A stretch of 64,000 nt of DNA, taken from Bryobacterales bacterium (lineage in GTDB: Bacteria > Acidobacteriota > Terriglobia > Bryobacterales > Bryobacteraceae). The stretch spans positions 1 through 64,000 of the forward strand of contig JAIXKK010000216.1 in NCBI GenBank assembly GCA_026954325.1, written 5' to 3'. Below the pieces are notes generated by a model. That model did not search any database and had not been told where the DNA came from. It saw only the letters and a list, made by a program, of their open reading frames with translations. The position numbers were made by a program, and so were the translations under genes. This document shows, piece by piece, positions 44,089 to 53,339 of this stretch (positions are counted from its first letter, which is position 1; each line of letters begins with the position of its first letter).

Positions 44089-45858
44089 TTAGGATAGTTT
44101 CGCCTCGAGTTCCGCCCATCTGTCATAAAGCCCGTCTACAAGCGCCTGCGCCTCGATCATCGCCTGGTAAGCAGCCTCGAGTTTGGCCCCATCCACCACC
44201 ACCTCCGGCGCCTGAAGCGCGGTCTTGCGCTCCTCGAGCGCGCGTTCCGCCTCCGCGATCCGCCCCTCGATGCCGTCCCATTCGCGGCTTTCCAGGTAGG
44301 AGAGCCGTTTCTTCGCCGGCTCCTTGACGCGCGGCGCGGCCGGCGCGGGCTTGTCCGCCTTCACGCGGCGCGCCGCCGGCACCTGCTCCCACTGCGAGTA
44401 GTCCGCGTAGGTGGTCGCGCCGCCTTGTCCGTCCAGGCCCAGGACGACGGTGGCGACGCGGTCCAGGAGAAACCGGTCATGCGTCACCAGCACCATGGCT
44501 CCGGGAAACTCGAGGAGGCTCTCTTCGAGAACCTCGAGCGTGGGGATGTCGAGGTCATTGGTCGGTTCGTCGAGCAGGAGAAGATCGGCCTCTTCGAGCA
44601 TCAGCCGCGCAATCAGCACCCGCGCCCGTTCGCCTCCCGACAGGGAACCCACCGGCGCCTCCAATTGCTCGGGACGGAAGAGAAAGCGCTTCGCCCATCC
44701 GGCGACGTGTTGCGGACGCCCGCGATAGATCACCGAATCCCCATGCCCGGCGAGAGCGCGCTTGAGCGGCGCATCCGGGTTCAACTGTTCGCGATGCTGA
44801 TCGAAGTAGACGATTCGCAATCCATCGGCCCGCTTCAGTTTGCCCGCAGTGGGATGCAGAGCCCCCGTGAGCACCCGCAGCAGAGTGGTTTTTCCACTCC
44901 CATTGGCCCCCACCAGACCAAGGCGCATCCCCGGCATGAGGGTGAGATTGAGGTCCTGAAACAGCGTGCCGAACCCAAGTCTCTCGGCTTCCACCAGGCG
45001 CCTGGTGCGGCGGTCGGACGCGGTGAAATCTATGCCGGCCACCGCGCTCCGGGCGCGCCCGGCGACATCTCCGAGTTCGCTGATGAGGCGGTTGGCTTCG
45101 TCAATGCGCGCTTTTGACTTCGTGGTACGCGCCTTGGCTCCGCGCCGCAGCCACTCGACCTCGCGGCGCACTTTCGTTTCGAGCGATTCCTGAAGTTTTT
45201 GTTGAGCATCGAGAAAGTCCGCCCGTTGTTCGAGAAACCGGCTGTAATTTCCCGTGACTCGAAAGAGGCCTCCCGGGTAGCGTGGACTCAACTCCGCCAT
45301 CGACATGGCTACGTTTTCAAGAAAGTAGCGGTCATGGCTCACCACGATAGCCGCGAACCGGGCATCCTCGAGCAACTTTTCGAGCCAGAGGATGCCGGCG
45401 AGATCGAGGTGGTTGGTGGGCTCGTCGAGCAATAGGATATCCGGGTCCTGAATGAGCGCCTCGCTCAGGGCGAGCCGTTTGCGCCATCCCCCCGACAACC
45501 TGGAGGCTTCCGCGTCCGGTTCGGCGAACCCGGCTACTCCAAGCATCGCGGCGATACGGCCATCCTTCTCTTCGTTTGCGGGGGCGGCGGCATCGAGAAC
45601 GTCGCGCACGCGGACGCCGGCGGGGAACACGGAATCCTGCGGGACGTAGGCAAGACGTGTCATCTTGCGCAGGGCAACGGCGCCTTCATCGGCTTGTTCC
45701 AGCCCGGCAAGGATGCGCAGGAGCGTGGTCTTTCCGCTCCCGTTCGGACCGATCAATCCGAGGCGGTCTCCTTCTTCCACGGAGAGATCGATTTCCTCGA
45801 ATAAAGCCCCCGAACCGAAGGACTTCGTCAATTTCCGGCAATTCAAAAGAATGGACAC
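44089..45858 (-). CDS. uup: ABC-F ATPase (Uup-like)
   Basis: 589 residues with two ABC cassettes: Walker A GPNGSGKT and GANGSGKT, signatures SRLSGGWRKRLAL and GSLSGGERARVLI, Walker B ILLLDEPTNHLD and LLLLDEPTNDLD. The EQ-type ABC-F features and the interdomain helical linker (LETKVRREVEWLRRGAKART) are present, and a C-terminal coiled coil (residues 520-589) favours the Uup subgroup. There are no membrane segments. ABC-F proteins act on the ribosome; Uup is linked to DNA-structure or ribosome stress. It may be monocistronic. Its start is 61 bp from the divergent DUF3500 gene. Confidence 0.88.
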   Translation of the reverse strand: MSILLNCRKLTKSFGSGALFEEIDLSVEEGDRLGLIGPNGSGKTTLLRILAGLEQADEGAVALRKMTRLAYVPQDSVFPAGVRVRDVLDAAAPANEEKDGRIAAMLGVAGFAEPDAEASRLSGGWRKRLALSEALIQDPDILLLDEPTNHLDLAGILWLEKLLEDARFAAIVVSHDRYFLENVAMSMAELSPRYPGGLFRVTGNYSRFLEQRADFLDAQQKLQESLETKVRREVEWLRRGAKARTTKSKARIDEANRLISELGDVAGRARSAVAGIDFTASDRRTRRLVEAERLGFGTLFQDLNLTLMPGMRLGLVGANGSGKTTLLRVLTGALHPTAGKLKRADGLRIVYFDQHREQLNPDAPLKRALAGHGDSVIYRGRPQHVAGWAKRFLFRPEQLEAPVGSLSGGERARVLIARLMLEEADLLLLDEPTNDLDIPTLEVLEESLLEFPGAMVLVTHDRFLLDRVATVVLGLDGQGGATTYADYSQWEQVPAARRVKADKPAPAAPRVKEPAKKRLSYLESREWDGIEGRIAEAERALEERKTALQAPEVVVDGAKLEAAYQAMIEAQALVDGLYDRWAELEAKLS

Positions 45859-45919
45859 TCACTGCTATGCTACCGTGCCGGCGCTGCGATATACTGTCCC
45901 CACAGAAAGGAGAGCCACC

Positions 45920-46993
45920 TTGTTCCGACTCTGCCGCCCTGGGGCCATTTTTTGGCGCATGGGTCTTACCGCTGGCTTCGCGTTTCTCTTGACTTCCGCA
46001 TACTACCGCGTCAACTCGCCTCTGGTGATGTCCGAGGCGGCGAACGCATTCCTGAATTCGCTCACTCCCGGGCAGCGGGCGAAAGCGACATTCGACTTCA
46101 AGGACCAGGAGCGGTTTTTCTGGCACTTCGTACCGGACAATAATATCCAGCAGACCCTCCATCGCGGGCGCAAAGGGCTCACCCTCCTGGAGATGACACC
46201 GCCGCAAAAGCACCTTGCACAGGCCATGTTGAGCGCGGGATTGAGCCAGCGGGGCTACATCAAGGCGATCTCCATCATGAGCCTGGAAGACGTGCTGCGT
46301 TTGCTTGAGAAGGATGACGGCGTGCGGCGTAATCCCGAGCGTTACTACTTCAGCGTGTTCGGCGCTCCCTCGGAAAAAGGCGTCTGGAGCTATCGCGTGG
46401 AAGGGCATCACATCAGCTTGCATTTCACGGTGGTGAACGGCAAGGTGGTGGGCAGCCCGGAATTCTTCGGCTCCAATCCCGCCATGGTGCTGGAAGGCCC
46501 GCGCAAGGGGATGCGGGTTCTCGGGCACGAGGAAGACTACGGCCGGGCCGTCCTGTTGTCGCTGACGCCGCAGCAGAAGAAGGTGGCGATTGTCGACCCC
46601 ACGGCGTACAAAGACATCCTGACCGGCGCCTCTCGCACCGCCGCGCTCAAGGGACAGCCTTCGGGGCTGGAGTTCTCGAAGATGAACGTCAAACAGCGCG
46701 CCCTGCTCGAGACTTTGCTGGATGAATACTGCCATAACGTGCCCGACCAGGCGGCGCGGGCGCGCCAGGAACTGATCAGGAAGGCGGGCAACAACATCTA
46801 CTTCGCCTGGGCCGGAGTGGAGCAGAAGGGCGGGCCGCACTATTACCGCGTGCAGGCGCCCACCTTCCTCATCGAGTACGACAACACGCAGAACGACGCC
46901 AACCACATCCACTCGGTTTGGCGCGAAATGGGCAATGACTGGGGCGAAGATCTGCTGAAGGAGCACTACGCGGCCAGTCATCACGTCCGCTGA
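45920..46993 (+). CDS. DUF3500 family exported protein
   Basis: 357 residues from a TTG at 45920, which has AAAGGAG 7 nt upstream; ATG 45959 is the alternative and would shorten the basic N-terminus of the signal peptide (MGLTAGFAFLLTSAYY). The body matches DUF3500: ANAFLNSLTPGQRAKATFDF, WHFVPD, GHHISLHFTVVNGKVVGSPE, FFGSNPAM, LLDEYCHNVPD and FAWAGVEQKGGPHYYRVQAP, then FLIEYDNTQNDANHIHSVWR. Conserved His and Asp clusters suggest a metal-dependent enzyme, but no activity is established. It is probably exported. It sits alone between uup and glgC. Confidence 0.85.
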   Translation: MFRLCRPGAIFWRMGLTAGFAFLLTSAYYRVNSPLVMSEAANAFLNSLTPGQRAKATFDFKDQERFFWHFVPDNNIQQTLHRGRKGLTLLEMTPPQKHLAQAMLSAGLSQRGYIKAISIMSLEDVLRLLEKDDGVRRNPERYYFSVFGAPSEKGVWSYRVEGHHISLHFTVVNGKVVGSPEFFGSNPAMVLEGPRKGMRVLGHEEDYGRAVLLSLTPQQKKVAIVDPTAYKDILTGASRTAALKGQPSGLEFSKMNVKQRALLETLLDEYCHNVPDQAARARQELIRKAGNNIYFAWAGVEQKGGPHYYRVQAPTFLIEYDNTQNDANHIHSVWREMGNDWGEDLLKEHYAASHHVR

Positions 46994-47051
46994 CGATTCC
47001 GCGTCATTCGTAATCATCCACATCGGGGTTCTATACTAAGCTAAGGCACCG

Positions 47052-48290
47052 ATGCGGGACACCCTTGCGATTCTCCTCGCCGGAGGCGCCGGTGAGCGCC
47101 TTCACCCTCTCACGCGAAACAACGCCAAACCGGCGGTTCCCTTTGGAGGCACCTACCGGATTATCGACTTCACTTTATCGAATTGTATTAACTCGAATAT
47201 CAGGCGCGTTTTTGTTCTTGCGCAATACAAAGCGCTCGAAATGATTCGTCATTTGCGGGAGGGCTGGAGCATTCTTCCGCCCGAACTCGGCGAGTTCATC
47301 GAAGTCATCACGCCCATGAAACGCGTGCATGAGGATTGGTACCTCGGCACCGCCGACGCCGTCTACCAGAACATCGAGAGCATCGAGGCCGAAGCCCCCA
47401 GACACACCCTCATCCTCTCCGGCGACCACATCTACAAGATGAATTATCAGGAGATGAGGGACTGGCACGCGAAGACGGGAGCCGACGTCACCATCGCCAC
47501 CATCCAGATTCCTCCGGAGGAAGCGGGAAGATTCGGAATCGCGCGGATCGGCGGCCACTACCGCGTGATCGGCTTCGAGGAAAAACCACGACATGGCAAC
47601 CCCACGCGCAGCATTTTCAATCCGGACATGGTGAGCGCTTCGATGGGCATTTATATGTTCCGGACCGAGGTGCTGCTCGAGGCGCTGCGCAAGGACGCCG
47701 AGGATCCCGAATCGGCGCACGATTTCGGAACGAACATACTGCCCGGCCTGATCGATACCTGTCAGGTGGCCGCATACGACTTCCGTGACCTGAACGACAA
47801 GCGAGTCCGTTACTGGCGCGACGTGGGGACGCTTGACGCTTACTATGAAGCGAACATGGACCTGGTGGCCGTAACGCCCGAATTCAACCTTTACGACACG
47901 CGCTGGCCGGTGCGCACGCGCCTGTTGCAGGCGCCTCCGGCAAAATTCGTGTTTGCCCAGGAAGGGCGGAGGGTGGGCGTGGCGATTGATTCCATTGTCT
48001 CGCCCGGGTGCATCGTCTCCGGCGGGCGCGTGGTGCACAGCGTCCTGTCTCCCGGAGTCCGGGTGAATAGTTTCTGCGACGTGGAGGAATCGATTCTTCT
48101 TCACAATGTGCGCGTGGGGCGCTATTGCCGCATCCGCAAGGCTATTATTGATGCCGGCGTAAGAATCCCGGAAGGAACCCAGATCGGTATTGATCTCGAA
48201 GAAGACCGGGCGCGCGGCTACACCATCAGCGAAGGCGGCGTGACCGTGGTGTCCGGGATGGCGGAACAGTATTCGCTGGCCGGCGCGTAG
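47052..48290 (+). CDS. glgC: Glucose-1-phosphate adenylyltransferase
   Basis: 412 residues, the expected length. The substrate-binding start AGGAGERLHPLTRNNAKPAV and the family block GGTYRIIDFTLSNCINS are intact, followed by LREGWSILPPE, GTADAVYQN and, at the end, a left-handed beta-helix (VRVGRYCRIRKAIIDAGVRI). It makes ADP-glucose for glycogen synthesis. A TATACT element at 47032-47037 with a poor -35 may be its promoter, which would leave a leader of under 10 nt; AAGG lies 9 nt before the ATG. No other glycogen genes adjoin it. Confidence 0.94.
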   Translation: MRDTLAILLAGGAGERLHPLTRNNAKPAVPFGGTYRIIDFTLSNCINSNIRRVFVLAQYKALEMIRHLREGWSILPPELGEFIEVITPMKRVHEDWYLGTADAVYQNIESIEAEAPRHTLILSGDHIYKMNYQEMRDWHAKTGADVTIATIQIPPEEAGRFGIARIGGHYRVIGFEEKPRHGNPTRSIFNPDMVSASMGIYMFRTEVLLEALRKDAEDPESAHDFGTNILPGLIDTCQVAAYDFRDLNDKRVRYWRDVGTLDAYYEANMDLVAVTPEFNLYDTRWPVRTRLLQAPPAKFVFAQEGRRVGVAIDSIVSPGCIVSGGRVVHSVLSPGVRVNSFCDVEESILLHNVRVGRYCRIRKAIIDAGVRIPEGTQIGIDLEEDRARGYTISEGGVTVVSGMAEQYSLAGA

Positions 48291-48378
48291 CCGCTTCCCT
48301 GGCGCCGGGACCTCCGTCCGCGCCGCGCGTTCCCCCCGCGGCGGCGGCGTGCTTCCGCCATGCTAGCCTATTAGATTC

Positions 48379-50049
48379 ATGTCAGATCGCAAACTGCGGG
48401 TCATTCCCCTGGGAGGCCTCGGGGAATTCGGAATGAACTGCCTGGCCATTCGTTACGGCGATGACATTCTCGTCGTCGACGCGGGGATGATGTTCCCCGA
48501 CGCGGAATTGCTTGGGGTGGACATTGTAGTTCCGGATTTCTCCTTCCTCGAGGAAAACAAGGAGCATGTGCGCGCGCTCGTGCTCACGCACGGCCATGAG
48601 GATCACATCGGCGGCGTACCGTTCCTGTTGAGCCAGCTAAATGTGCCCGTGTACGGCACGGCGCTCACGCTCGCCCTGGTCGAGCGCCGCCTCGAAGAGC
48701 ATGAACTCGAAGAGGAAACCGATTTTCGCGAGGTGCGCCCAGGCGAAATCATCGAGGCGGGGCCCTTCTCCGTCGAGTTCATCCATGTCACGCACTCCAT
48801 TGTCAGTTGTGTCGCCCTTGCCATCACGACTCCGCTGGGAGTAATCATCCACACCGGGGACTTCAAACTGGATCCCACGCCGCTCGACGATATCCCGTTC
48901 GACCTCCACAAGTTTGCCGAGTACGGGAAACGCGGCGTGCTGTTGTTGCTCTCCGATTCCACCAACGTCGACCGTCCGGGCTTCACGGAAAGCGAGCGCG
49001 CGGTCCGGCCGCGCCTCGAGGATTGCTTCCATCGCGCCCATGGACGGCTGGTGCTGTCGTGTTTCAGCAGTTCGATTCACCGGCTGCAGCAGATCCTCTA
49101 CCTGGCCGGCGAATACGGCCGGCGAGTGGCGTTTCTCGGGCGCAGCATGTTGAGCGTGACCGAAATCGCCCATAGCCTGAACCTGCTCCAAATTCCCGAT
49201 TCCATCCTGCTGCGTCCGCAGGACATCATGCAGTCGCCGGCGGATCGCGTGGTGGCGGTCATCAGCGGCACGCAGGGGGAACCGATGTCCGCCCTGGCGC
49301 GGGTGGCCGTGGACAACCACAAGCATCTTTCCATCCGCCCCGGAGACACGGTTGTGCTCAGTTCACGCATCATCCCCGGCAATGAAAAGCCCATTTACAG
49401 GATGATCAACCACATCGCGCGCCGCGGCGGCGATGTGGTGTACGGCACGATGAATCCGCCGGTGCATGTTTCCGGGCACGCGAGCGTGGAAGAACTGAAA
49501 CTGCTGCTTAGCCTGGTGCGGCCCAGGTACTTTATCCCGGTTCACGGAGAGTACCGTCAACTCGCGCGCCACGCTTCTCTCGCCAAAGCCGTGCTCGGCG
49601 CCGGCTTGAAAGAAACGTTCGTCATCGACTCGGGTGAATCGGTGGAGTTTGACGACTACGGGGCGCGGAAAGGGACAAGCGTTCCGGTAGGGCGCGTCTG
49701 CATCGACTCCGGCACCGTCGACGAGGTTGTGGAAGACCTGGTGATCCGCGACCGCAGGCATCTCTCCGAGGACGGCTTCGTGCTTCCCATCATCGCCATC
49801 AACAAGCATACGGGGAAGAACGAATCGCTTCCGGAAATCGTCAGCCGCGGCTTTGTGTCCTTCGAGGATAGCTCGGAACTGCTGCAAGGCGCCCGCCAGA
49901 TTGTCGCCAAGACTCTCGAGGGTTCGACGCCCGAGGAGCGTACGGATTGGGGAGTGATGCAGGAGAAGATCCGCACGGACCTGCGCCGCTATATTTCCAG
50001 GCAGACTTCGCGCCGCCCGCTGATCATGCCTGTCATCCTGGAAGTGTGA
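48379..50049 (+). CDS. rnj: Ribonuclease J
   Basis: 556 residues. The metallo-beta-lactamase signature is LVLTHGHEDHIGG (His71, His73, Asp75, His76), followed by the beta-CASP domain (RLVLSCFSSSIHRLQQILYL, then AVISGTQGEPMSALARVA) and a C-terminal domain with HVSGHASVEELKLLLSLVRP and YFIPVHGEYRQL. It processes and degrades RNA as an endonuclease and 5'-3' exonuclease. The 88 bp upstream is GC-rich without a clear promoter. Its stop overlaps the next gene start by 4 bp (GTGTGA). Confidence 0.94.
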   Translation: MSDRKLRVIPLGGLGEFGMNCLAIRYGDDILVVDAGMMFPDAELLGVDIVVPDFSFLEENKEHVRALVLTHGHEDHIGGVPFLLSQLNVPVYGTALTLALVERRLEEHELEEETDFREVRPGEIIEAGPFSVEFIHVTHSIVSCVALAITTPLGVIIHTGDFKLDPTPLDDIPFDLHKFAEYGKRGVLLLLSDSTNVDRPGFTESERAVRPRLEDCFHRAHGRLVLSCFSSSIHRLQQILYLAGEYGRRVAFLGRSMLSVTEIAHSLNLLQIPDSILLRPQDIMQSPADRVVAVISGTQGEPMSALARVAVDNHKHLSIRPGDTVVLSSRIIPGNEKPIYRMINHIARRGGDVVYGTMNPPVHVSGHASVEELKLLLSLVRPRYFIPVHGEYRQLARHASLAKAVLGAGLKETFVIDSGESVEFDDYGARKGTSVPVGRVCIDSGTVDEVVEDLVIRDRRHLSEDGFVLPIIAINKHTGKNESLPEIVSRGFVSFEDSSELLQGARQIVAKTLEGSTPEERTDWGVMQEKIRTDLRRYISRQTSRRPLIMPVILEV

Positions 50050-51428
50050 CTACTCCCGTTCCCCGAAACTACCTGGAAGACGCCTCGGGCTACCAGGGTA
50101 ACGCCGAGGCGCTGTTCCTGCCGGCCACGGAGGAGGAACTCCTCGATGTGCTCCGGAAGTCTACGGCTACGCGCACTCCGGTGACGATCGCCGGCGCCGG
50201 CACGGGAGTCGCCGGCGGCCGCTGTCCCGAGGGCGGCTGGATAATTTCGATGGAGAAGTTCCGCAAACTCGAGATCCATCAGGGGTACGCCGTCGCTGGC
50301 TCCGGAGTCCTTCTGCGCGAGCTACAGGCCGCGGCGCAGGCCGGCGGGCAGTTCTACGCTCCCGATCCCACGGAAAATTCGTCCGCCATCGGGGGCAACA
50401 TCGCCGCCGACGCCAGCGGATCGCGCAGCTTCCGCTACGGGGACACGCGGCGGCATATCCGCGCGCTGCGCGTTGCCCTGATGGATGGCACGCTGCTGGC
50501 GTTGCGGCGGGGAGAGCCGCTGCCGTTCGCCGCGCCGCCGGTTCCGATGCCGGAAACAACGAAACATTCCGCGGGCTACTGGCTGAAGCCCGGCATGGAC
50601 TACCTTGATCTTTTCATCGGCTCGGAGGGAACGCTTGGCGTCGTCACCGAGGCCGAGGTACAATTGCTGCCCGCGCCGAAACATTTGCTCACCGGCGTGA
50701 TCTTTATGCCGGACGACGACGCCGCTCTTTCGGCGGTCGAGGCATGGCGCGGCACGCCGCTGCTGCGCATGCTCGAATACATGGACGCGGGCTCGCTGGA
50801 TCTGCTGCGCGGGAAGTATCCGGAAATCCCCGCCGGGGCGCGGGCGGCGCTGCTGATTGAGCAGGAGCTTGCCGCCGAGGACGGGCCGGAGATGGAGGAA
50901 TGGGCGGACCGGCTCATCGACTCCGGGTCGCTTGGCGAAGCCTCGTGGTTCGCCGCCAATGCCGCCGACCGCGAGCGCTTCCGGCGGTTTCGCCACGCGC
51001 TGCCGGAGTCCGTCAACGACTCCGTGCGCCGCAACGGATTCCTGAAACTCGGGTCGGATTACGCCGTCCCCTTGGCCCGCAATCGCGAGATGATGGCTTA
51101 CTACCGCGGCCGCCTTGAGGCCGAATTTCCCGGCCGTTATGTCATTTTCGGCCACATCGGCGACGCCCACGTTCATGTCAATATCCTTCCCACGGCGGAG
51201 GTGGAGTTCGAACGCGGCAAGCGATTGATGATCGAATTCGCCCGCCATGCCGTCGCCCTTGGCGGAACCGTCGGGGCTGAACATGGCCTGGGCAAGCGCA
51301 AAGCGCACCTGCTGCGGCTGCAATACGACGATGAGGTAATTGAAGCGATGAAAGAGATCAAGAGCCGCTTCGATCCGCTGTGGCTGCTCGGCCGCGGTAC
51401 ATTGTTGGAGTATGTACAGCCGTCGTGA
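50046..51428 (+). CDS. FAD-binding oxidase, GlcD/D-lactate dehydrogenase type
   Basis: 460 residues from GTG 50046, chosen because it overlaps the RNase J stop and leaves no gap; frames further upstream lie inside rnj. The FAD-binding PCMH fold shows TRTPVTIAGAGTGVAGG, FYAPDPTENSSAIGGNIAAD and GSEGTLGVVTEAEV. The C-terminal substrate domain has IFGHIGDAHVHVNILP and GGTVGAEHGLGKRKAHLLRL. The family oxidises 2-hydroxy acids such as glycolate or lactate, usually passing electrons to an iron-sulfur subunit or quinone. No GlcE or GlcF gene is here. It overlaps the aldo/keto reductase start by 17 bp. Confidence 0.88.
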   Translation: MTTPVPRNYLEDASGYQGNAEALFLPATEEELLDVLRKSTATRTPVTIAGAGTGVAGGRCPEGGWIISMEKFRKLEIHQGYAVAGSGVLLRELQAAAQAGGQFYAPDPTENSSAIGGNIAADASGSRSFRYGDTRRHIRALRVALMDGTLLALRRGEPLPFAAPPVPMPETTKHSAGYWLKPGMDYLDLFIGSEGTLGVVTEAEVQLLPAPKHLLTGVIFMPDDDAALSAVEAWRGTPLLRMLEYMDAGSLDLLRGKYPEIPAGARAALLIEQELAAEDGPEMEEWADRLIDSGSLGEASWFAANAADRERFRRFRHALPESVNDSVRRNGFLKLGSDYAVPLARNREMMAYYRGRLEAEFPGRYVIFGHIGDAHVHVNILPTAEVEFERGKRLMIEFARHAVALGGTVGAEHGLGKRKAHLLRLQYDDEVIEAMKEIKSRFDPLWLLGRGTLLEYVQPS

Positions 51429-52533
51429 AATTCTCACCCTATCGATAGCATCGGCGGTGGCGAGCAAAGCTCCCGCCGCGCCGGCCAACGCAAAGGGAGA
51501 GTGGCGCAACCGCCAATCGGGCATGGCGTACCGCCGTCTTGGCCGTACCGGCTTCATGATTTCGGAGATCGTCATGGGCGGCAATCTCATCAGCCCGGTG
51601 AACTACGAGCACGTGCTGGAGGCGCTCGATCACGGGCTCAACTACCTCGACACCGCGCCCGCCTACGGCAATCTGCAAAGTGAGAAAGGATACGCGCGCG
51701 TCATCCAGGCGCGGAAGCGCGATTCCTTCTTCCTCAACACCAAGATCAGCATGTGGGACATCAACCGCGGCAAAGTGTTTCAGGATATCTTTCATTCTCT
51801 TCCCGAATCCGAGCGGAAGAAATTGCAGCACGAGGCCATGGAAGAATTGGAACGCCGCCGCGTATTCGAGCCTGACTACATCTGCGACTACTTCCCCTCA
51901 CAGCGCGGCGAGATGCGGGATGCGGCCCTTGCCAACGTGATGGAGAAGAAATACGGGCAGCGGATCGACCGCGATAAGAACTACCGGCGGATCATCATCG
52001 ACTCGCTCGAGGCGAGCCTCAAACGGTTAGGCGCCGACCATGTGGATCTCATGATGTGTCCGCACGGAGCGAGCACTCCCGCGGAGATCCTTACGCATCC
52101 GGAAATCTTCGACGCGTTTGAAACATTGAAGAAAGCGGGGAAGGTGCGTCATCTCGGAGTCTCGGCGCACAATGATCCCGGAGGCGTTCTGGAGGCGGCG
52201 GCGCAGACCGGAAAGTATTCGGCGGCCATGGTGGCCTACAGCATCATCAACCACGGCTACGTAGATGCCGGGCTCGAGAAAGCGCATCAGGCGGGGATGG
52301 GGATCATCGCCATGAAAGCGGCCCGCCCGGTGTTCAACGGCCGCGACAACGGCACTCCCGATATCCCGGAGCGCGTTGAAAAAATTCAGAAAGCTATCCC
52401 GGGAGCGCTCAAGGTTCCGCAGAAAGCCTATGTATGGGCGCTGCGCAACTCACGCCTCAGCGCGGTCATTTCGGAGATGGGCAGCGCCGCCATCATGCGC
52501 GACAATCTGCCGCTGGCGGCGCCGAAGGCTTAG
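51412..52533 (+). CDS. Exported aldo/keto reductase-like protein
   Basis: 373 residues. The N-terminus MYSRREILTLSIASAVASKA carries a Tat-like RR and a signal peptide, unusual for this family but seen in acidobacterial secreted oxidoreductases. The barrel shows YRRLGRTGFMISEIVMGGNL, GLNYLDTAPAYGN, LNTKISM in place of the standard catalytic lysine strand, and LMMCPHGAS for the histidine position. Asp, Tyr and Lys of the usual tetrad are recognisable; the histidine is likely that in MCPHG. A helical insertion (about 120-165) is extra. Starts inside the FAD oxidase gene, so the two are coupled, possibly as a redox pair. Confidence 0.82.
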   Translation: MYSRREILTLSIASAVASKAPAAPANAKGEWRNRQSGMAYRRLGRTGFMISEIVMGGNLISPVNYEHVLEALDHGLNYLDTAPAYGNLQSEKGYARVIQARKRDSFFLNTKISMWDINRGKVFQDIFHSLPESERKKLQHEAMEELERRRVFEPDYICDYFPSQRGEMRDAALANVMEKKYGQRIDRDKNYRRIIIDSLEASLKRLGADHVDLMMCPHGASTPAEILTHPEIFDAFETLKKAGKVRHLGVSAHNDPGGVLEAAAQTGKYSAAMVAYSIINHGYVDAGLEKAHQAGMGIIAMKAARPVFNGRDNGTPDIPERVEKIQKAIPGALKVPQKAYVWALRNSRLSAVISEMGSAAIMRDNLPLAAPKA

Positions 52534-52632
52534 TTCGCCGGCTCGGAAATTGCCGCGCCGCCGGTGCGGGAATCGGAAGCCCGTGGTTCGGACGTATCCC
52601 CCGGGCGGCGGGGCGTGGTTAAGAAAATTCCC

Positions 52633-53034
52633 TCATCCGGCAGGGAATACGAAGTGCTCATCCACAAAGCGCTGGTCGAACGCGACGAAGGCCACTTGCG
52701 AGCCTTCCCGGCGCATGATGGCGAAGCTCACACAGTCCACCAGGCTCAGTTTTCGGCGTTGGGCTGCCAGAAGAGCGGTCATGCCCAGCGAGTGTGTGGC
52801 ATCATCGGCCCAGGCAATCTCCATCACCGGCAAAATCTCCTCCTGGATGGAACGGACAGCTTCCAACCCCAACCGGCTCTGAGCCAGAGCACAACTCTCC
52901 ACAACTATGTAGTTTGTAGTGAAGAGGGGTTCGTTAGACTCGAGCAGGGCCAACCAACACATCTTTGCTGCTTGGTGGTTCGCGTCATTCCGATCGAGTA
53001 TGGCATCGATTGCCGATGGATCGGCGAAGGTCAC
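52633..53034 (-). CDS. PIN-domain ribonuclease, VapC-like toxin
   Basis: 133 residues from GTG 53034, which overlaps the antitoxin stop (GTGA). All four acidic PIN positions are present: Asp5 (TFADPSA), Glu46 (IVVESCAL), Asp100 (LSLVDCVSF) and Asp120 (VAFDQRF). The length is normal and I see no internal damage. VapC toxins are Mg-dependent RNases that cut tRNA or rRNA. The antitoxin gene in front carries a frameshift, so the toxin is either tolerated, silenced or paired with another antitoxin. It is convergent with the aldo/keto reductase gene. Confidence 0.82.
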   Translation of the reverse strand: MTFADPSAIDAILDRNDANHQAAKMCWLALLESNEPLFTTNYIVVESCALAQSRLGLEAVRSIQEEILPVMEIAWADDATHSLGMTALLAAQRRKLSLVDCVSFAIMRREGSQVAFVAFDQRFVDEHFVFPAG

Positions 53035-53277
53035 TGCCGTCCGAATGCCTCAGCCAGGTATTTGTCGTGTTCCGCGCTGACATCCGGCAGCGAAGAAGCA
53101 AACCGTCCGGCGGCGTCCTTGGCTCTGGCGCGCTTGCGCTCGCGACTGATTCCCGCTTCCCTTTGCAGGAAGGAGTCGATAGACATCCGGATCAGTTCGG
53201 CGACAGAATGCCGCCGTTCCCGGCATGGTCCGAAGACTGGCTTGCTCTTCGGTGATTCGGATCTGCGCGCGAACCAT
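53031..53277 (-). pseudogene. Frameshifted VapB-type ribbon-helix-helix antitoxin
   Basis: From ATG 53277 the frame reads MVRAQIRITEEQASLRTM; near 53217 the coding frame moves +1 and continues as RRHSVAELIRMSIDSFLQRE, then AAGRFASSLPDVSAEHDKYL, ending LAEAFGRQ at a TGA that overlaps the toxin GTG. Repaired, it is about 80 residues with the RHH strand and helices followed by a toxin-binding tail. One extra base in the GGAAC context explains the shift. AAGGA lies 6-7 nt before the ATG. Confidence 0.75.
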
Positions 53278-53295
53278 CTGTCATCCTTATAGCAA

Positions 53296-53316
53296 ATGAT
53301 GATGACATCACATCAT
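53296..53316. promoter_or_regulatory. Inverted repeat upstream of the antitoxin: probable autoregulatory operator
   Basis: The 21-bp site has ATGATG and CATCAT as outer arms and a core palindrome TGATG-A-CATCA (53300-53310). It lies about 20 bp before the antitoxin start, next to a TATAAG element (53291-53286). Ribbon-helix-helix antitoxins commonly bind such short dyads to repress their operon. Confidence 0.55.
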
Positions 53317-53339
53317 AGCCCGTCTCGCTTGACGCATCC

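Noticed and set aside
42354..44327. 657-codon plus-strand ORF spanning the whole IS
   Set aside because: It is the shifted frame of the transposase plus the folded tail; Gly/Arg/Ala rich without catalytic residues.
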